In this document: positions 19,881-31,030 of the stretch, one piece after another
Layout of the letters: each line of letters opens with the position of its first letter
How positions within the stretch are numbered: the stretch's first letter is position 1
Source: Eublepharis macularius
Lineage: Eukaryota > Chordata > Lepidosauria > Squamata > Eublepharidae
Assembly: GCF_028583425.1 (NCBI RefSeq)
Contig: NC_072791.1
Coordinates: 45,949,368 to 46,013,367, forward strand
Length of the DNA stretch: 64,000 bases
Direction: 5' to 3'
Program-made: the position numbers and the translations under genes
The notes under the pieces: model-generated
Databases searched by the model: none
The model's input: only the letters and a program-made list of their open reading frames with translations
Told to the model about the DNA's origin: nothing

Positions 19881-21344
19881 AGACTGGGTTTTTATTGTGC
19901 TTTTCTAGTATTATTTTCTTTTATTCTCTGCTCTTACAACTACAGTCTTGAGCATCAACAATACAGAAAAACAATTATAGTGATAACAGCAAATGATAAT
20001 AATAACGATGGATATAACCAATGTGATTGGAACACCGAGCTGTGTTTCTAGCAATATTGATAGCTGCTAGTTCAAATGTATGAATTGCAAAATGTAAGAT
20101 TTCCAAACAAGAAATTTAGAGAAGCTGTTTTTTAAAAAAAGGACTAGTAACACATGTAACCAGTTTTAGAAAGGACCAAACAAGACCTTTGAAGAGAGAA
20201 GAAAAAAGATATAACATTTCAAAGGCTTGGGCTCATGGCTTGAATTCCACAAAGAGAATCCAATAGTATTTTTAGATACATACAGTTCATAGAGTAATGG
20301 TAATAAAATACATACTAGTTCATATGTTTATTTCAAGGACCATATTCCATTCAGGCACATTTTAATTTCAGTGGGGGTTCTGAGGCTGAAAAAAAGGCTG
20401 CTGAGTTTTAATTTTGTGAGACCGTTCCGGACTTGTTTCCCATCAGGTACAGCTGGCACCCCCCACCCCATAGTCTTTGTTGGTTCCTGACAGAGTGAGT
20501 TCACACATATGGGCTTTCCCTGGATAAAGCTACAGTGGCCTTCATCATTCGGTTGCCACTAGTTGTTAGGGTCAGCCCTCTCTTTCTGCACATGAAAGGG
20601 AGCTACAATTATGCATTGTACAGGACTCTATTGTACTAAATATGGCTTCCCTTTTCCCAGTAGCATAGTGAGATAGAACCTCTTTGGGAGCCAGGAGGGG
20701 AGTTGTTCCCTGGGCCACCTAGAAAAAATGTGTACGGGGTGGGGGGGAGCCATACAAAAGCTCCCAGGAGCCCTACATTCCTCTCCTAACCTTTGCAGGA
20801 TGGATTGTTTCCAGGGATTTCTCTGGCAGACAAGCAGTTTCCTAATACAATGCACTTTCAAGCAGTGGAGGCGGTTTTGTCCTTGCAAGAGAGGACGTGT
20901 CTCCACTGTTCGCTTCATTATCTTCTAGGGACTCATTACTCCACCCCCTTCTTTGTATTCTCTCCATGCCCCAGGCGCAGAACAGGAGGCCTCTTATCCC
21001 AGGGAACAGAACTGAGAAGTTTCTCTTTTACACAATCATGGAAATAGCCATTTTTTCTGATTTTAAACTGGGACAATTCTATGGAAATGCTGATGTTTTA
21101 AATTAATCAAAGAATATGGAAATGGAATGAGATCTCTTAAGTTCACCAAATGTGTTCCCTCCCCAAAGTAGGAAAATAGTGTTTCTCTATCAACTTGGAA
21201 AGGAAATTATAAGTAATAACTAAGGAAATGAAAAACCAAAGTCTCCAAGTTCTGAAAGCATACACTCAAAATGTTGTTGTTAAAAATGCAAATATGAGAT
21301 TGTTGATCTACAAACCAGTACATGTAAATTGTCTCTAAAATCAG
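19881..21344. other. Unassigned non-coding stretch
   Basis: No gene or recognised repeat. A few short open frames near 20.6-21.1 kb overlap on both strands and show no protein motif. Confidence 0.3.
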
Positions 21345-22545
21345 CCTCTGTACCAGAAGACTGGAGAGTAGCAAATGCTACACTGATTTTTTAAAAAGGG
21401 TCCAGAGGGGAATCAGGAAATTACAGGCCACTTACTCTAACATCTATCTCAGGCAAATTAATAGAAACTGTAATCAAAGATAAAACATTATTAGGCCCAT
21501 GGAGGAACAAAGCAGGATTGCAGCGGAACATCAAGAAGACAAAAGTCATGACTACTGAGGAATTACACAATTTTAAAGCTGACAGAGAGGAAATTGAAAT
21601 TGTTCAAGATTTTCTATTCCTTGGCTCAATCATCAACCAAAAGGGAGACTGCAATCAAGAAATCAGAAGAAGACTGAGATTTGGAAGAGCAGCCATGAGG
21701 GAACTAGATGTCTCTTTGGGGATCAAGATCAAGATAATCCAAACTATGTATTTCCTATTACTATGTATGGATGTGAAAGTTGGACAACGAAGAAAGCTGA
21801 CAGGAAGAAAATTGATTCATTTGAAATGTGGTGATGGAGGAGAGTTGCAGATACCATGGACAGCCAAAAAGACAAATAAGTGCGTTCTAGATCAAATCAA
21901 GCCTGAATTCTCCTTAGAAGCTAAAATGACAAAACTGAGGCTATCATACTTTGGTCACATCAAGAGAAGACAAGATTCTCTAGAAAAGTCAATAATGCTA
22001 GGAAAAGTGGGAGGGAGTAGGAAAAGAGGAAGTCCTAAAATGAGATGGTTTTACTCAATAAAAGAAGTCACGTCCTCCGGTTTACAGGATCTGAGCAAGT
22101 CTGTTAATGATAGGACATTTTGGAGGTCTAATTCATAGGGCTGCCATAGGTCAGAGGTGACTTGATGGCACATAACACATAGCACAGAGGAACAAAGCTT
22201 CCTGAGACAAAATCAGCATGGCTTTGCAAAAGGAAATCCTACCTCACCAGCCTTTTGGAGTTGTTTGAGAAAGTGAACAAGCACGTAGATAATGGTGACC
22301 CAGTAGATATTATATGCTTGGACTTTCAAAAAGTTTTTGACAAGGTATCTTACCAAAGTCTCCTGATTAAGCTTAGCAGAACTGGGATAAAAGGATGGAT
22401 TCTCTTATGGATTAAAAATTGTTTAAATAACAGGAACCAGGGAGTAGGTATAAACAGACAATTCTCAAATGGAGGGAAGTAAGCAGTGGGTGGGGTCCCA
22501 CAAGGTTTGGTACTGGGGCTGGTGCTATTTAATTTGTTCATAAAT
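21345..22545 (+). mobile_element. CR1-type LINE fragment, split by BovB
   Basis: Plus strand. Before the insertion (21345-21513) the text reads like the CR1 RT start (PEDWRVANATLIF-like, GNYRPLTLTSI-like). After it (22187-22545) come NQHGFAKGNPTSPAF-like, VDIICLDFQKVFDKVSYQSL and GLVLGLVLFNLF-like blocks. It breaks off at about 22546 against an inverted BovB piece. Stops are frequent; an old copy. Confidence 0.78.
21514..22186 (+). mobile_element. RTE-BovB LINE 3' fragment nested in CR1
   Basis: A 673-bp insert flanked by a perfect 12-bp duplication GAGGAACAAAGC (21502-21513 and 22187-22198). It encodes the BovB ORF2 C-terminal region: an open stretch of 206 codons (21518-22138) with NIKKTKVMTTEELHNF, FLFLGSIINQKGDCNQEIRR and LRLSYFGHIKRRQDSLEKS. 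The 3' UTR contains the BovB 'gccataggtcagaggtgact' tail. A 5'-truncated retroposition event after the CR1 landed. Confidence 0.9.
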
Positions 22546-22546
22546 C

Positions 22547-23606
22547 AACTATGTTTGATTCTGCTTTATCTCCTACTTTTGCATTCCAGTCACCTATGAT
22601 TATCAGCATATCAATCTTGTTTAGGTGTATGGTCAATTTCTTCTTGGACACTTGTGTAAAAGTTTTCTGTTTCTTCCTCCTCAGCAACTGTAGTTGGAGC
22701 ATAAACTTGAATGATGGTTATGTTAACAGGCTTTCCCTGAAGTCTGATTGATATTACTCGGTCAGACTTTGCGTTGTAGCTCTTAACTGCCTGTGCAATG
22801 TCTCATCTCACTATTAGAGCAACACCATTTCTTTTGAGTTCATTTCTGCAGTAAACACTGTGATTTTCTGACTGAAAATGTCCTGAGTTGGTCCACAGTA
22901 GTTCACTCACACCCAGGACTGCAATGTTTAAATGTTCCATTTCTTGTTTTACGATTTCTAGCTTACCTGTTTTCATACTTCTCACATTCCATGTTCCTAT
23001 TATGCGTGTCACACATAATAGGAACGTTCCTTTTGCATCTATTCATGTCCGCAACTGGATGTCCTTTCGGCTTTGATCCACTCCCATCATTAAGAATAGT
23101 GCTATTCATACTTGTCCTCGGCTCTTCCCCAGTAGCCAATTGAGTGCCATCCGACCTGGGTGTCCTGTCTTCCAGCACTATATCTTTTTTCATTTTGGAT
23201 TCTCTCATCATACAGTTTTCACGGTAAGAGCTTAGCACAAGTGGTTTACCATTGTCTTCTTCCACTTCGCAGTACTAACCAGGGTTAGTTGAAGTGACAC
23301 TGCCATTGTCTGTGAAAGATCCTCCGCCAATGTCGCATTCTACTACTGCTGCTGCCCAGTAGCTAAACTTCAAAAATTTTCCCACTCCCATTACCATTGG
23401 AACATTCAGTTCTCTTCTGCTGATGTGACTGTTGATTCCTGAAGGGGTGGATACATCTTAGTCTGGTGTCTCAGCTTTGACCATTCCGCCTTGAGTGACT
23501 CTTCCAGAAGTTTAGACTCTTGACCAAGCCTGTGCTCGTGATGGTGTTGCTCTCAGCTTCACTGACACACTCAAACCCCCTCACTGTGTTAAGGTGTGTA
23601 TCCAAG
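22547..23606 (-). mobile_element. RTE-BovB LINE 5' fragment, inverted
   Basis: Minus strand. The 5' end is at about 23606 with TCTTGGATACACACCTTAA, the same point where the 50.17-kb BovB begins. It holds the 5' UTR and the start of the APE-type endonuclease (IIGTWNVRSMKTGKLEIVKQ and LGVSELLWT at 22803-23012), then reaches the endonuclease region before breaking off at about 22547. The 3' half is missing, which is unusual for simple target-primed insertion and suggests later deletion or rearrangement with the adjacent CR1. Confidence 0.85.
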
Positions 23607-24640
23607 ATGGGGAAATGAAATGATATATTTTTTTAAAATGCAAGGTAATCAAATATTAGCAATCCTGATCAGTATCAATCAGATTCATAGCAGAAGCCTA
23701 CTTTCAAGGACAATAGACAACAATACATTTTTAAAAGAATCAAACACCTTTATTATTTGCTTTCCATTCCTTGAGCTACAGGGCAAATATGAACTTTAAT
23801 AAGCACTGTAGGGTCCAGACTCACTAGAGCTACTGATCTTGAGCCGCAAAGTAGCTCCAGGAGGCCAGTGCTACTGCTAACCCTCACTGTGTTTGTGGAT
23901 CAAAATATTGCTCTGTATTGTTGATGGATGCCTTTCTCAATAAATGCAGAAATGCATCCAAAAGAAGTAAAATAATTGTCATTTCCAGAATGGTTGATTT
24001 TGCAAATGAATGTTGTGCCTTTTACCTGGAAAGACTTGGCCATCTAGGCTGAGGCTTTTTACCTGCCCAGTCCCACCCCATGCCAGCTGATGCCTTTGAA
24101 AGGAGTTGAAGATTCTGCCTCTTGCCTGGAGAGAGTTTTTGAGTTAATAGTTATTTGATGTATCATTATAGGATTTCATATCTGAAAGCCATCTTGGATT
24201 TTCTTTTGAACAGAAAGACAAGCTATATATAAATTAAAATAAAATAAATTCAAATCAGGGGCCTGGGAACAGGGAGATAGTTCTGGATTTACTTTAGCTG
24301 TACTGTTTAATTTTTGTAGCCACAGAATCAAAGGCTAGTTCTGGACATCAACTACACTGTAACAGATCCGTTATGGAGAGTTGTCATTATGTAATATTTA
24401 GACATTGTAACAAGTGCCCAGATCTATTCATTTTATTACTTTTCAGTGGTTTCAAAGAGCAAAGGAATATGATCATTAAACCTGAATCCACTAAATATAA
24501 TTCTCTATCAGTGCTCAAAAGCTACCCTAAAATAGCCTTCCCAGGTAGTTATTGAGACCAGTGTGTAGTGGCCAAGTTTTCAACTGACACAATTATTCAG
24601 GATGATGAAAACCAAGACTGACTATGAAGAGCTTCCGGAG
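23607..24640. other. Unassigned non-coding stretch
   Basis: No gene or recognised repeat. Confidence 0.3.
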
Positions 24641-24644
24641 AATC

Positions 24645-24836
24645 TCTACAAATTGGGTGGTGGTGGTAGAGAATGCCCTCAAGTCATATCTGACTTACGG
24701 CAACTCTTGGTGTGGTTTTCATGGCATGGGAATAAGAGAGGTTGTTTGCCATTACCTGCCTCTGCAACCCTGATTTTCATTGGAAGTCTCCCATCCAATT
24801 ACTTAACCAAGGCCGACCCTGCTTAGCTTCTGAGTG
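24645..24836 (-). mobile_element. 5S-rRNA-derived SINE, head-truncated
   Basis: On the minus strand the head reads 'agaagctaagcagggtcggc' and 'ttggatgggagac', the box A/IE and box C segments of 5S rRNA (24784-24835). The body has 'ggcaaacaacctctc', and the tail 'gttgccgtaagtcagatatg' resembles a BovB 3' end. 5S-derived SINEs use the internal 5S promoter and a LINE tail for mobilisation. The first half of the 5S part is absent. Confidence 0.75.
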
Positions 24837-24848
24837 GGCAACAATGTG

Positions 24849-25893
24849 CTGATTTGAAGTTCACTTTGAGAAGTTTAAGGTGATGCACTGAAACAACCCC
24901 CCCCCCCCCAACTTCCAGGAAGCTTTGTGATTATGATTAATGGAAGCTCACAATAACTTGAACCAAGTCTTGGCTTTATATACTGCTTTCTTAATTCTAA
25001 CTACAGCCCTGTATTGCTGCTTAGTTTTTAGATAAAGGATGAGCAAGACACAAAAGTTGTATGTTTAAAGTTCTGGACCTTTGGGTCTCCCAGTATTGGC
25101 AGTCCCTATCAAACCATCTAGTTTTCACAACAATATTCCTCATTCTGGGGAAACTACATGTAGATAAATAGATGAAAGTTCTTGGAGCAACTGATCAAAC
25201 TTTTCCATACAAGCCTGTGAACAGAAATCAGTGATAATATCATTTTTTAGTTCCTTTGACCTTTAAGCTTGGCAACATTAGACAGGCAACAACCTTCTCC
25301 TTACTGACCATATTCCATTTTTTTGGCCCTACAATTGGTCTCCTCAACCAATGGAAGAGAAAAGGAGAGCTTACTGAAGACATAAAGAAATCTATAGTTA
25401 ACTGTAATGGGGTAGAGCATACTCTCAAAGAGCATCCCTGTATGAAATGCAAATATTTTCTCTTTAACAGAAGTTGATAATAACATATAGTCAATACCTT
25501 AGGTGAAAGGTTTGTAAAATCTCCCTGAGAGTCAAACTGGGAATTACTACTGAGAATGTTCAACCCAAATCTAGCTGTAAGTTTAATTATGCAAGAGCCA
25601 GCTAAATTGGTAATCTCTTCCTTTGCCAATTGATTTCCTAACATATCGGGGCAGGGGAGGATTCAAATCTAACAGCCACAAACCCCAACTTCAAATATAG
25701 ACTAATGGGTTCTGAACTTGCTGAGACTGAGAATCTCTCAACATGAGATGCCTGGGCGAGTGTTCATCAAGTGCAGGGAGATGCAATGTTAGCTGGGAAG
25801 TGTAGTTTTAAATGACAGAGCTGGTGGAGATCACTCTGGAGGGGATGGATTTTCTCACAGCCGTCTGCCTCTCTGGCATGCCAGACTGTCTCC
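24849..25893. other. Unassigned non-coding stretch
   Basis: No gene or recognised repeat. A run of about 13 C's lies at about 24897. Confidence 0.3.
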
Positions 25894-25976
25894 CCTTCCA
25901 GAGCCTTTGCCCTGCTGCCCTCACTGCTTAAAACTTTGAATTAACCAAGTCTTGGGAGGGCAAAGGCTCTGGAAGG
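25894..25976. repeat. Perfect 20-bp inverted repeat, 43-bp spacer
   Basis: CCTTCCAGAGCCTTTGCCCT at 25894-25913 is exactly complementary to 25957-25976. It is not part of any repeat I recognise. Confidence 0.85.
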
Positions 25977-26221
25977 AGGACAAGGAAGTGAACACATATC
26001 AGAAGTCTTATACAGAGAGACTCTGAGAGGGAAAAAGAGCTTATGGTCATAGGGGATAGTTCAACGGAAGTGTCAACCCAATATGCTGCATCAGTGAAAA
26101 AGGCAAACTTTGTGGTGGGGATTATTAGGAAAGGGACTGAAAATAAAACAACCATATTATAATGCCACTGTATAGGTCTATGATATGATCTCATTTGTGT
26201 AGTTCTAGTCACTGTATCTCA

Positions 26222-27475
26222 AAAAAGACATTGCAGAGCTTTAAAAAGAACAGAAGAGGACAACAGAAGAGGAGATTATTAGGGGGCTAGAGTCCCTTTC
26301 CTAAGAAGAAAGGCTGAAGAGTCCAGGACGTTTCGGTTTAGAAAAAAGATGACTAAAAGGGGGACATCATGATAGATGTTCATAGAATTATGCACAGGGT
26401 AAAGAGAGAGGACAGAGATCCCTTTCTCTCTCTGTCATGGGGCTCAGTGATAGTGAGGACTCCTCAGTAGAAGAGGAGCCCCGCACAGCCGGCTCTGACT
26501 CAGCAGAAGCCAGCAATTGGGAAGAGCAGCGGCTGCTGATCAGAGTCCACAGCCAGCAGCTGAGGCAGAGCCACCGACACCTTCCAGTCATAATACTACA
26601 GGTGAAGCCACCGACACCTTCCAGTCATAATACTACAGGTTCATTCTTACGCAGAGAGCACTGCAGGCAAAGGCAAAGAGTGGAGCTACAGGAGAGACAG
26701 TGCACTGCTTGACTCCTGGGCTGACACCAGCGGTTTGTGGACAGCAACGATGAGTAGTGTCAGGATAGCCCCCAAGCAGCTGGCTAAGGACAGCGCGTGG
26801 CTATAAAAACCAGCCAAGGGGAATGGTTGAGCATGGAAGCTCAACAGTCGGAATCCTGCTATCTCTGTGACCACTCCATTGAACTTTGCCTCATTTCTGT
26901 GACCTTCAAATTGTGCCCTGACTCTGCCTTTGTGTAGCTCTTGAACTTATTGGTAACTGACCTTTGGACCTCCAGACCTTGCTATTCGGACCCACCATGA
27001 CTCAGTACTCTGACCTGGGAATGGACTTTGACCACTCTGCTTGAGCTGGCACTTTGGCCGAGCCCCCAACACTCTTCCCCCCTCCCTTCTTCTCGAAAAT
27101 ATTAGAACTTGATGGCATCCAACAGAGCTGATAAACAATGGAGTCAGTGCAGACAAAAGGAAATACTTCTTTACACAATATGTGATTAAAATGTAGAATT
27201 TGCTGCCAGAGGCAGTAGTGAAGGCCACGTGCACAGACAGCTTTAAAGGGGGATTAGAAAGATTCATGGAAGATAGGTCTGTCAGTGGCAACTAGCCATG
27301 GTGACTAAAGGGAACCTCCACATTCAGAGGCAATAAACCTAGATAGGAGGCAACATTAGGGGAATTTCTTGCCCTTTATGACCTGTCGTTAGCCCTGCTT
27401 GGCCACTGTGTGAGGCAGGATGCTGGACTAGATGGACCACTGGTCTAATTCTAATCTTTTTATGTTCTCATACAC
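26222..27475 (+). mobile_element. CR1-type LINE 3' part, split by a solo LTR
   Basis: Plus strand. 26222-26432 covers the decayed CR1 C-terminal domain. 27072-27475 resumes with the last coding blocks (KYFFTQYVIKM-like, FKGGLERFMEDRSV-like) and the 3' UTR, including 'gctggactagatggaccact' and a 'tctttttatgttct' terminus, the classic ending of many reptile CR1 copies. The intervening 639 bp is the LTR at 26433-27071. Confidence 0.85.
26433..27071 (+). mobile_element. Solo LTR nested in CR1 (same family as 54.2 kb)
   Basis: Begins TGTCATGGGGCTCAG and ends near CCCAACA, flanked by CTCTC (26428-26432) and CTCTT (27072-27076), a 5-bp target duplication with one change. A TATA-like 'ggctataaaaacc' sits near 26800. 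A 37-bp segment is tandemly doubled at about 26570-26643. Its start and 'gactcctc...gaggagcc' region match the LTR at 54161-54929 read on the minus strand. Confidence 0.78.
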
Positions 27476-27709
27476 ACCCACCCCCCATAAAAACCCATAC
27501 TGGGCACACCTTTCTGGCTTGGATCCAATGAAGGATTTCTGCAGATGGAAAAAGGGGCAAACATCCACACTTCTCACTGCATACTTCTCACTCCCCATTC
27601 ATGCAGATGCTAGTTGTTTCCTGTTCCCCAGGAGCAGCATTTCAGGCTGCAATGGGAGAGGAAAAGTCTCCCTCCACTAATGGAAATCCCATCTCTCTAA
27701 TTCAACTAA

Positions 27710-27797
27710 CAGTGCAATCCTAAGCAGAGTTACTCCAGTTTTAGCCCATTGATTTCAATGGGCATAGATGGGAGTAACTCTGCTTAGGATTGCACTG
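27710..27797. mobile_element. 88-bp palindromic MITE, Harbinger-like
   Basis: Near-complete palindrome. CAGTGCAATCCTAAGCAGAG at the left is mirrored by CTCTGCTTAGGATTGCACTG at the right, with ATTGATTTCAAT at the centre. It is flanked by TAA on both sides (27707-27709 and 27798-27800), a 3-bp TWA target duplication typical of PIF/Harbinger. The copy at 60770-60857 is exactly as long. Confidence 0.75.
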
Positions 27798-27800
27798 TAA

Positions 27801-28540
27801 ACCAGTGTATCTATTAAATCAGTGCTGAAAGGTACTTATTTCTATTGGGGGTCTGAGTTATGGTACAATACGGCGGGAGAATGAAGCAAGGGTAGAATTA
27901 ATATTTACTATCTGGGTATATTCTCAACTTCCCTGGTAGAAGAGCTGTATCCATGGAAGTTGTTTATCACATCTTTGTCCTTCATGATTGAAGCCTTTCC
28001 TTTTGCTCTCTTTCTCTTTTCTCAAGTATACTGCAGACATTGGAAAATAGACTATTTCTTCTGTTAATTTTCAAGTTTAATTACGCTATACCTAGGAGCC
28101 TCATGATTTTGGATCCTGGGTAATTGACAATGTTTTGAGGACCACTGGCTTTCTTTTTGGCACATTGCTTGCATTCAGCACTATTTTAGGGCGGAAAAAT
28201 AGCCTGTATTTCTGGAAAGAGATATTGTGTTTTAGGGCAGCATAACACAGACACTACTGTGCTTTTAACTATAGAATAGTTATTAACCAAGGAAACAGTA
28301 AGATCCAGACCAAACATAGAATGTGTTAAGAAAAACAAACACTTGGTCATATCCAACTTGATGTAGAGCCTAGGATGCTCCCAAGTACTGCTGAGGATTA
28401 TAACTGATTGGTTGGAATGGGAAGCCATCTGGCTCAGCTGATTTTCAATATTGCAACTGCTGCTCAACCACTGTAAGCAAACTAATGACAGATAGGAAGA
28501 CATAGCTGTAGGAAGCATTTATATACAGGAAAAAGACTAA
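27801..28540. other. Unassigned stretch between two MITE copies
   Basis: No gene or recognised repeat. Confidence 0.3.
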
Positions 28541-28632
28541 CAGTGTAATCCTAAGAACAAACTTTCCTGGCAGTATGTCTTATTTAATAGACCTGAGTAG
28601 GATTCCAAGTAAACCTGCTTAAGATTGCTCTC
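28541..28632. mobile_element. Degraded copy of the palindromic MITE
   Basis: Starts cagtgtaatcctaag and ends aagattgctctc. It has the same outline as the 88-bp MITE but many changes and no identical 3-bp flanks (TAA against TTA). Confidence 0.5.
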
Positions 28633-29011
28633 TTAGATCAGTACTGGCCTGCTGAAAGACAAGCTGAAATGTATGCAACATTCCATTTCAGGTCCTTGAA
28701 AGATACTTCTGGGTGGAGGCCTGGTTCATTCAGGCAGGAGAATGAGATAGTATTGCACTAGCCTGCTGGTGGATGATCAAAGAGCACTTCACTTTGGAAT
28801 GCTTCCCCTATGTTAACAGTTCCTCACCAATGGAAAATTAGCATAACAAAACAGAGGAGAGGGAATCTTTCTTCATGCTTTGCTAGATTTCTGTTGGCAT
28901 GGAGTTTTTTAGATGATGGACTATTCTCACTTGGTATTTCCCACCAGTAGCTCTCTTGCACAAAATGCATACATTTTTACCATTGCCAGCCCTACCTGGC
29001 AGCCCAGCAGG
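28633..29011. other. Unassigned non-coding stretch
   Basis: No gene or recognised repeat. Confidence 0.3.
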
Positions 29012-29290
29012 GCAATTTATTTATTTATTTATTTTATCACATTTCTAGACCGCCCTCCCCGTCAGATGGGCTCAGGGTAGTTTAACAACAGTTTAAAACA
29101 GTAAAAACATTATAAAAACATTAAAACATTATATCAAAACAATTGAAATTGGCAGGTATAAAATATTAAAATATAGCATTTTCCTGCATGGGTGGTGGAA
29201 GGTCTTCAGTGGTATGGCCGATGAGAGGACAGCCTAGCCCCCACCAAATGCCTGGCGGAACATCTCTGTCTTGCAGGCCCGGTGGACAAA
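29012..29290 (-). mobile_element. L2/CR1-like LINE 3' end with (TTTA)n tail
   Basis: The left edge is a tttatttatttatttatttt microsatellite (about 29015-29034), then 'ctagaccgccctccccgtca' and 'gggctcagggtagttt', the usual 3' terminus of an L2-like reptile LINE read on the minus strand. 29190-29290 holds a decayed C-terminal coding stretch. Confidence 0.6.
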
Positions 29291-29599
29291 CTTCTTGGAG
29301 GATGCGGACAAACTACTTGGCATTGCACCAACATGCAATCAGAAGTGATATCATTGTGGATTCTAGGATTCACCAAAAACTCCAGGGTTAAACCATAAAT
29401 TATATATTATTATCACAATCACCCCATCATTTTCCTCCCATTGCCTTGTCAAATGACAGTGGCGAACAGATTCTTGGAAGTGCCACATAAATGCTAAACA
29501 TTGTTATTACTTAGATTCATTAGAGTCAGGAAGGATTCAACAATAAATAAGCATTTCCATGACAAAACAAAAGATTGATATGTGATTATATTCAGTACA
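29291..29599. other. Unassigned non-coding stretch
   Basis: No gene or recognised repeat. Confidence 0.3.
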
Positions 29600-29835
29600 A
29601 AATGTAATTGATTTATATGACATTTATTATCTCACTGTTTCTCCAAGGTGCTCAGGCTGGTTTATGGTGTCCTCCCTTCACTGATTTTATCCTCACAACA
29701 GCCCTGTGAGGTAGGTTATGTTTAGAGATAGTGACTGGCCCAAGGTCACACAGTAATCTTCAAGACAAAGTGGATTTAAACCATGGTCTCCCAGATTCCT
29801 GTCCAATACTCTATTCACTATATCACATGGACTCT
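29600..29835 (-). mobile_element. CORE/MIR-like SINE, nearly full length
   Basis: Minus strand. The tail lies at about 29610-29680, the core 'cctgtgaggtaggttatg' and 'tggcccaaggtcacacag' at 29703-29752, and the tRNA-like head with 'ggatttaaaccatggtctcc' (a decayed box B) at 29771-29790, running to 29835. It is the second most complete copy after 560-805. Confidence 0.72.
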
Positions 29836-30419
29836 TATAACATCATTAGATGCCACAAAGTAGCAGTGCTTTAACCATATGCGAGCTGTATAGGTTGCTA
29901 GGAATTCTTCCATCCTTATCAAGGGAAGTACTAACCTTCTCTCCTTTATCAAAAGATCACTGTATGATATTCTTACCATAATACTTCTGTATCATATGTT
30001 ATTTTTACAACAGGATTGTATTGTTGACTCATACGTGGTCTCCTGGGCCAGATCGATCTGTAATATCATTACCATCAACAGTAATGTTTCTTTTGTAGCT
30101 ATACATTCTCTTCTCTCCCTCTGGTATATTTCATATTTTATGCTCTCAAATTTGTCAAGATTGTTTGTCTCATTCTACACCTTCCTATATCCTTTGCAAC
30201 TTTATCACCAACAAATGAGATAAGAGAATTCATCAACCTTTAGGCCCTTTTACAGTCTGCTTCAAAACATCTTTTTTTTCTTTTAAAGGAATACAAATAA
30301 TTAGTCACAATTGCTTTTGACTCAGTTCCTTGCATTAAGTGTATTTTTTCTTGGTTATCATTATCATTGACAGGTTATTGCATCAAATCAATTTGTTAAA
30401 AGGCTCAAGTAGGAAGACA
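29836..30419. other. Unassigned AT-rich stretch
   Basis: No gene or recognised repeat. Confidence 0.3.
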
Positions 30420-31030
30420 ATAGTTCAATTGCATTGGGTGCCTCCAATGTCTAATATAATGGGAGAGGGGGAAAATGTTCTCTCTATATGCTTTCTCCAT
30501 ACTATTTATTATATATGTTCCCCTTATTTTTTTTCTAAATTAAAACACCTGAATCTTTTTAGTCTTTCCTCAGTGGGACTCCAAACCATTGTTAATTTGG
30601 GTGGTTCTTTTCTGCAAATTTTCTTGCTTTACAATATCCTTTTGGAACTGCGTGACCAGAACTAAATACAGTATTCAAGATGCAACCACACCATAGAGGC
30701 AACCAAGGGCATTACAGTATCAATTGTTTCCTATTCTGTTTTTTTCCTTAATAATCTCTATCATAGAATATGCCTTGTTCATCGCTACTGAGCCAGCATT
30801 TTAACTGAACTGCTCTCCATGCTCCCAGGTTCAGATCCCATCTTTGTTTATGTAAAATTAGGATTTTTTTGTCCCAGTGTGCATCACTTTACATTTACTT
30901 ACATTGAACCTCATTTGGCAAATTGTTGCCCCCTTACTTAGAACCTCATTACAAATCACACAGTCCACATCGTTTCTGTTGACTAGTGTCTCTTTTATGG
31001 CCCTGTAACGTAGATGGAGAGAATGAAGGA
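30420..31030 (-). mobile_element. Old CR1 LINE fragment
   Basis: Minus-strand text matches the outline of the CR1 C-terminal domain: a stretch near 30640-30680 corresponds to the 'HLEYCVQFW' neighbourhood ('ggaactgcgtgaccagaact' on plus). Further blocks at 30740-30790 and 30880-30960 follow in CR1 order. Heavily mutated; family by analogy with the 11.2-12.5 kb copy. Confidence 0.5.
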
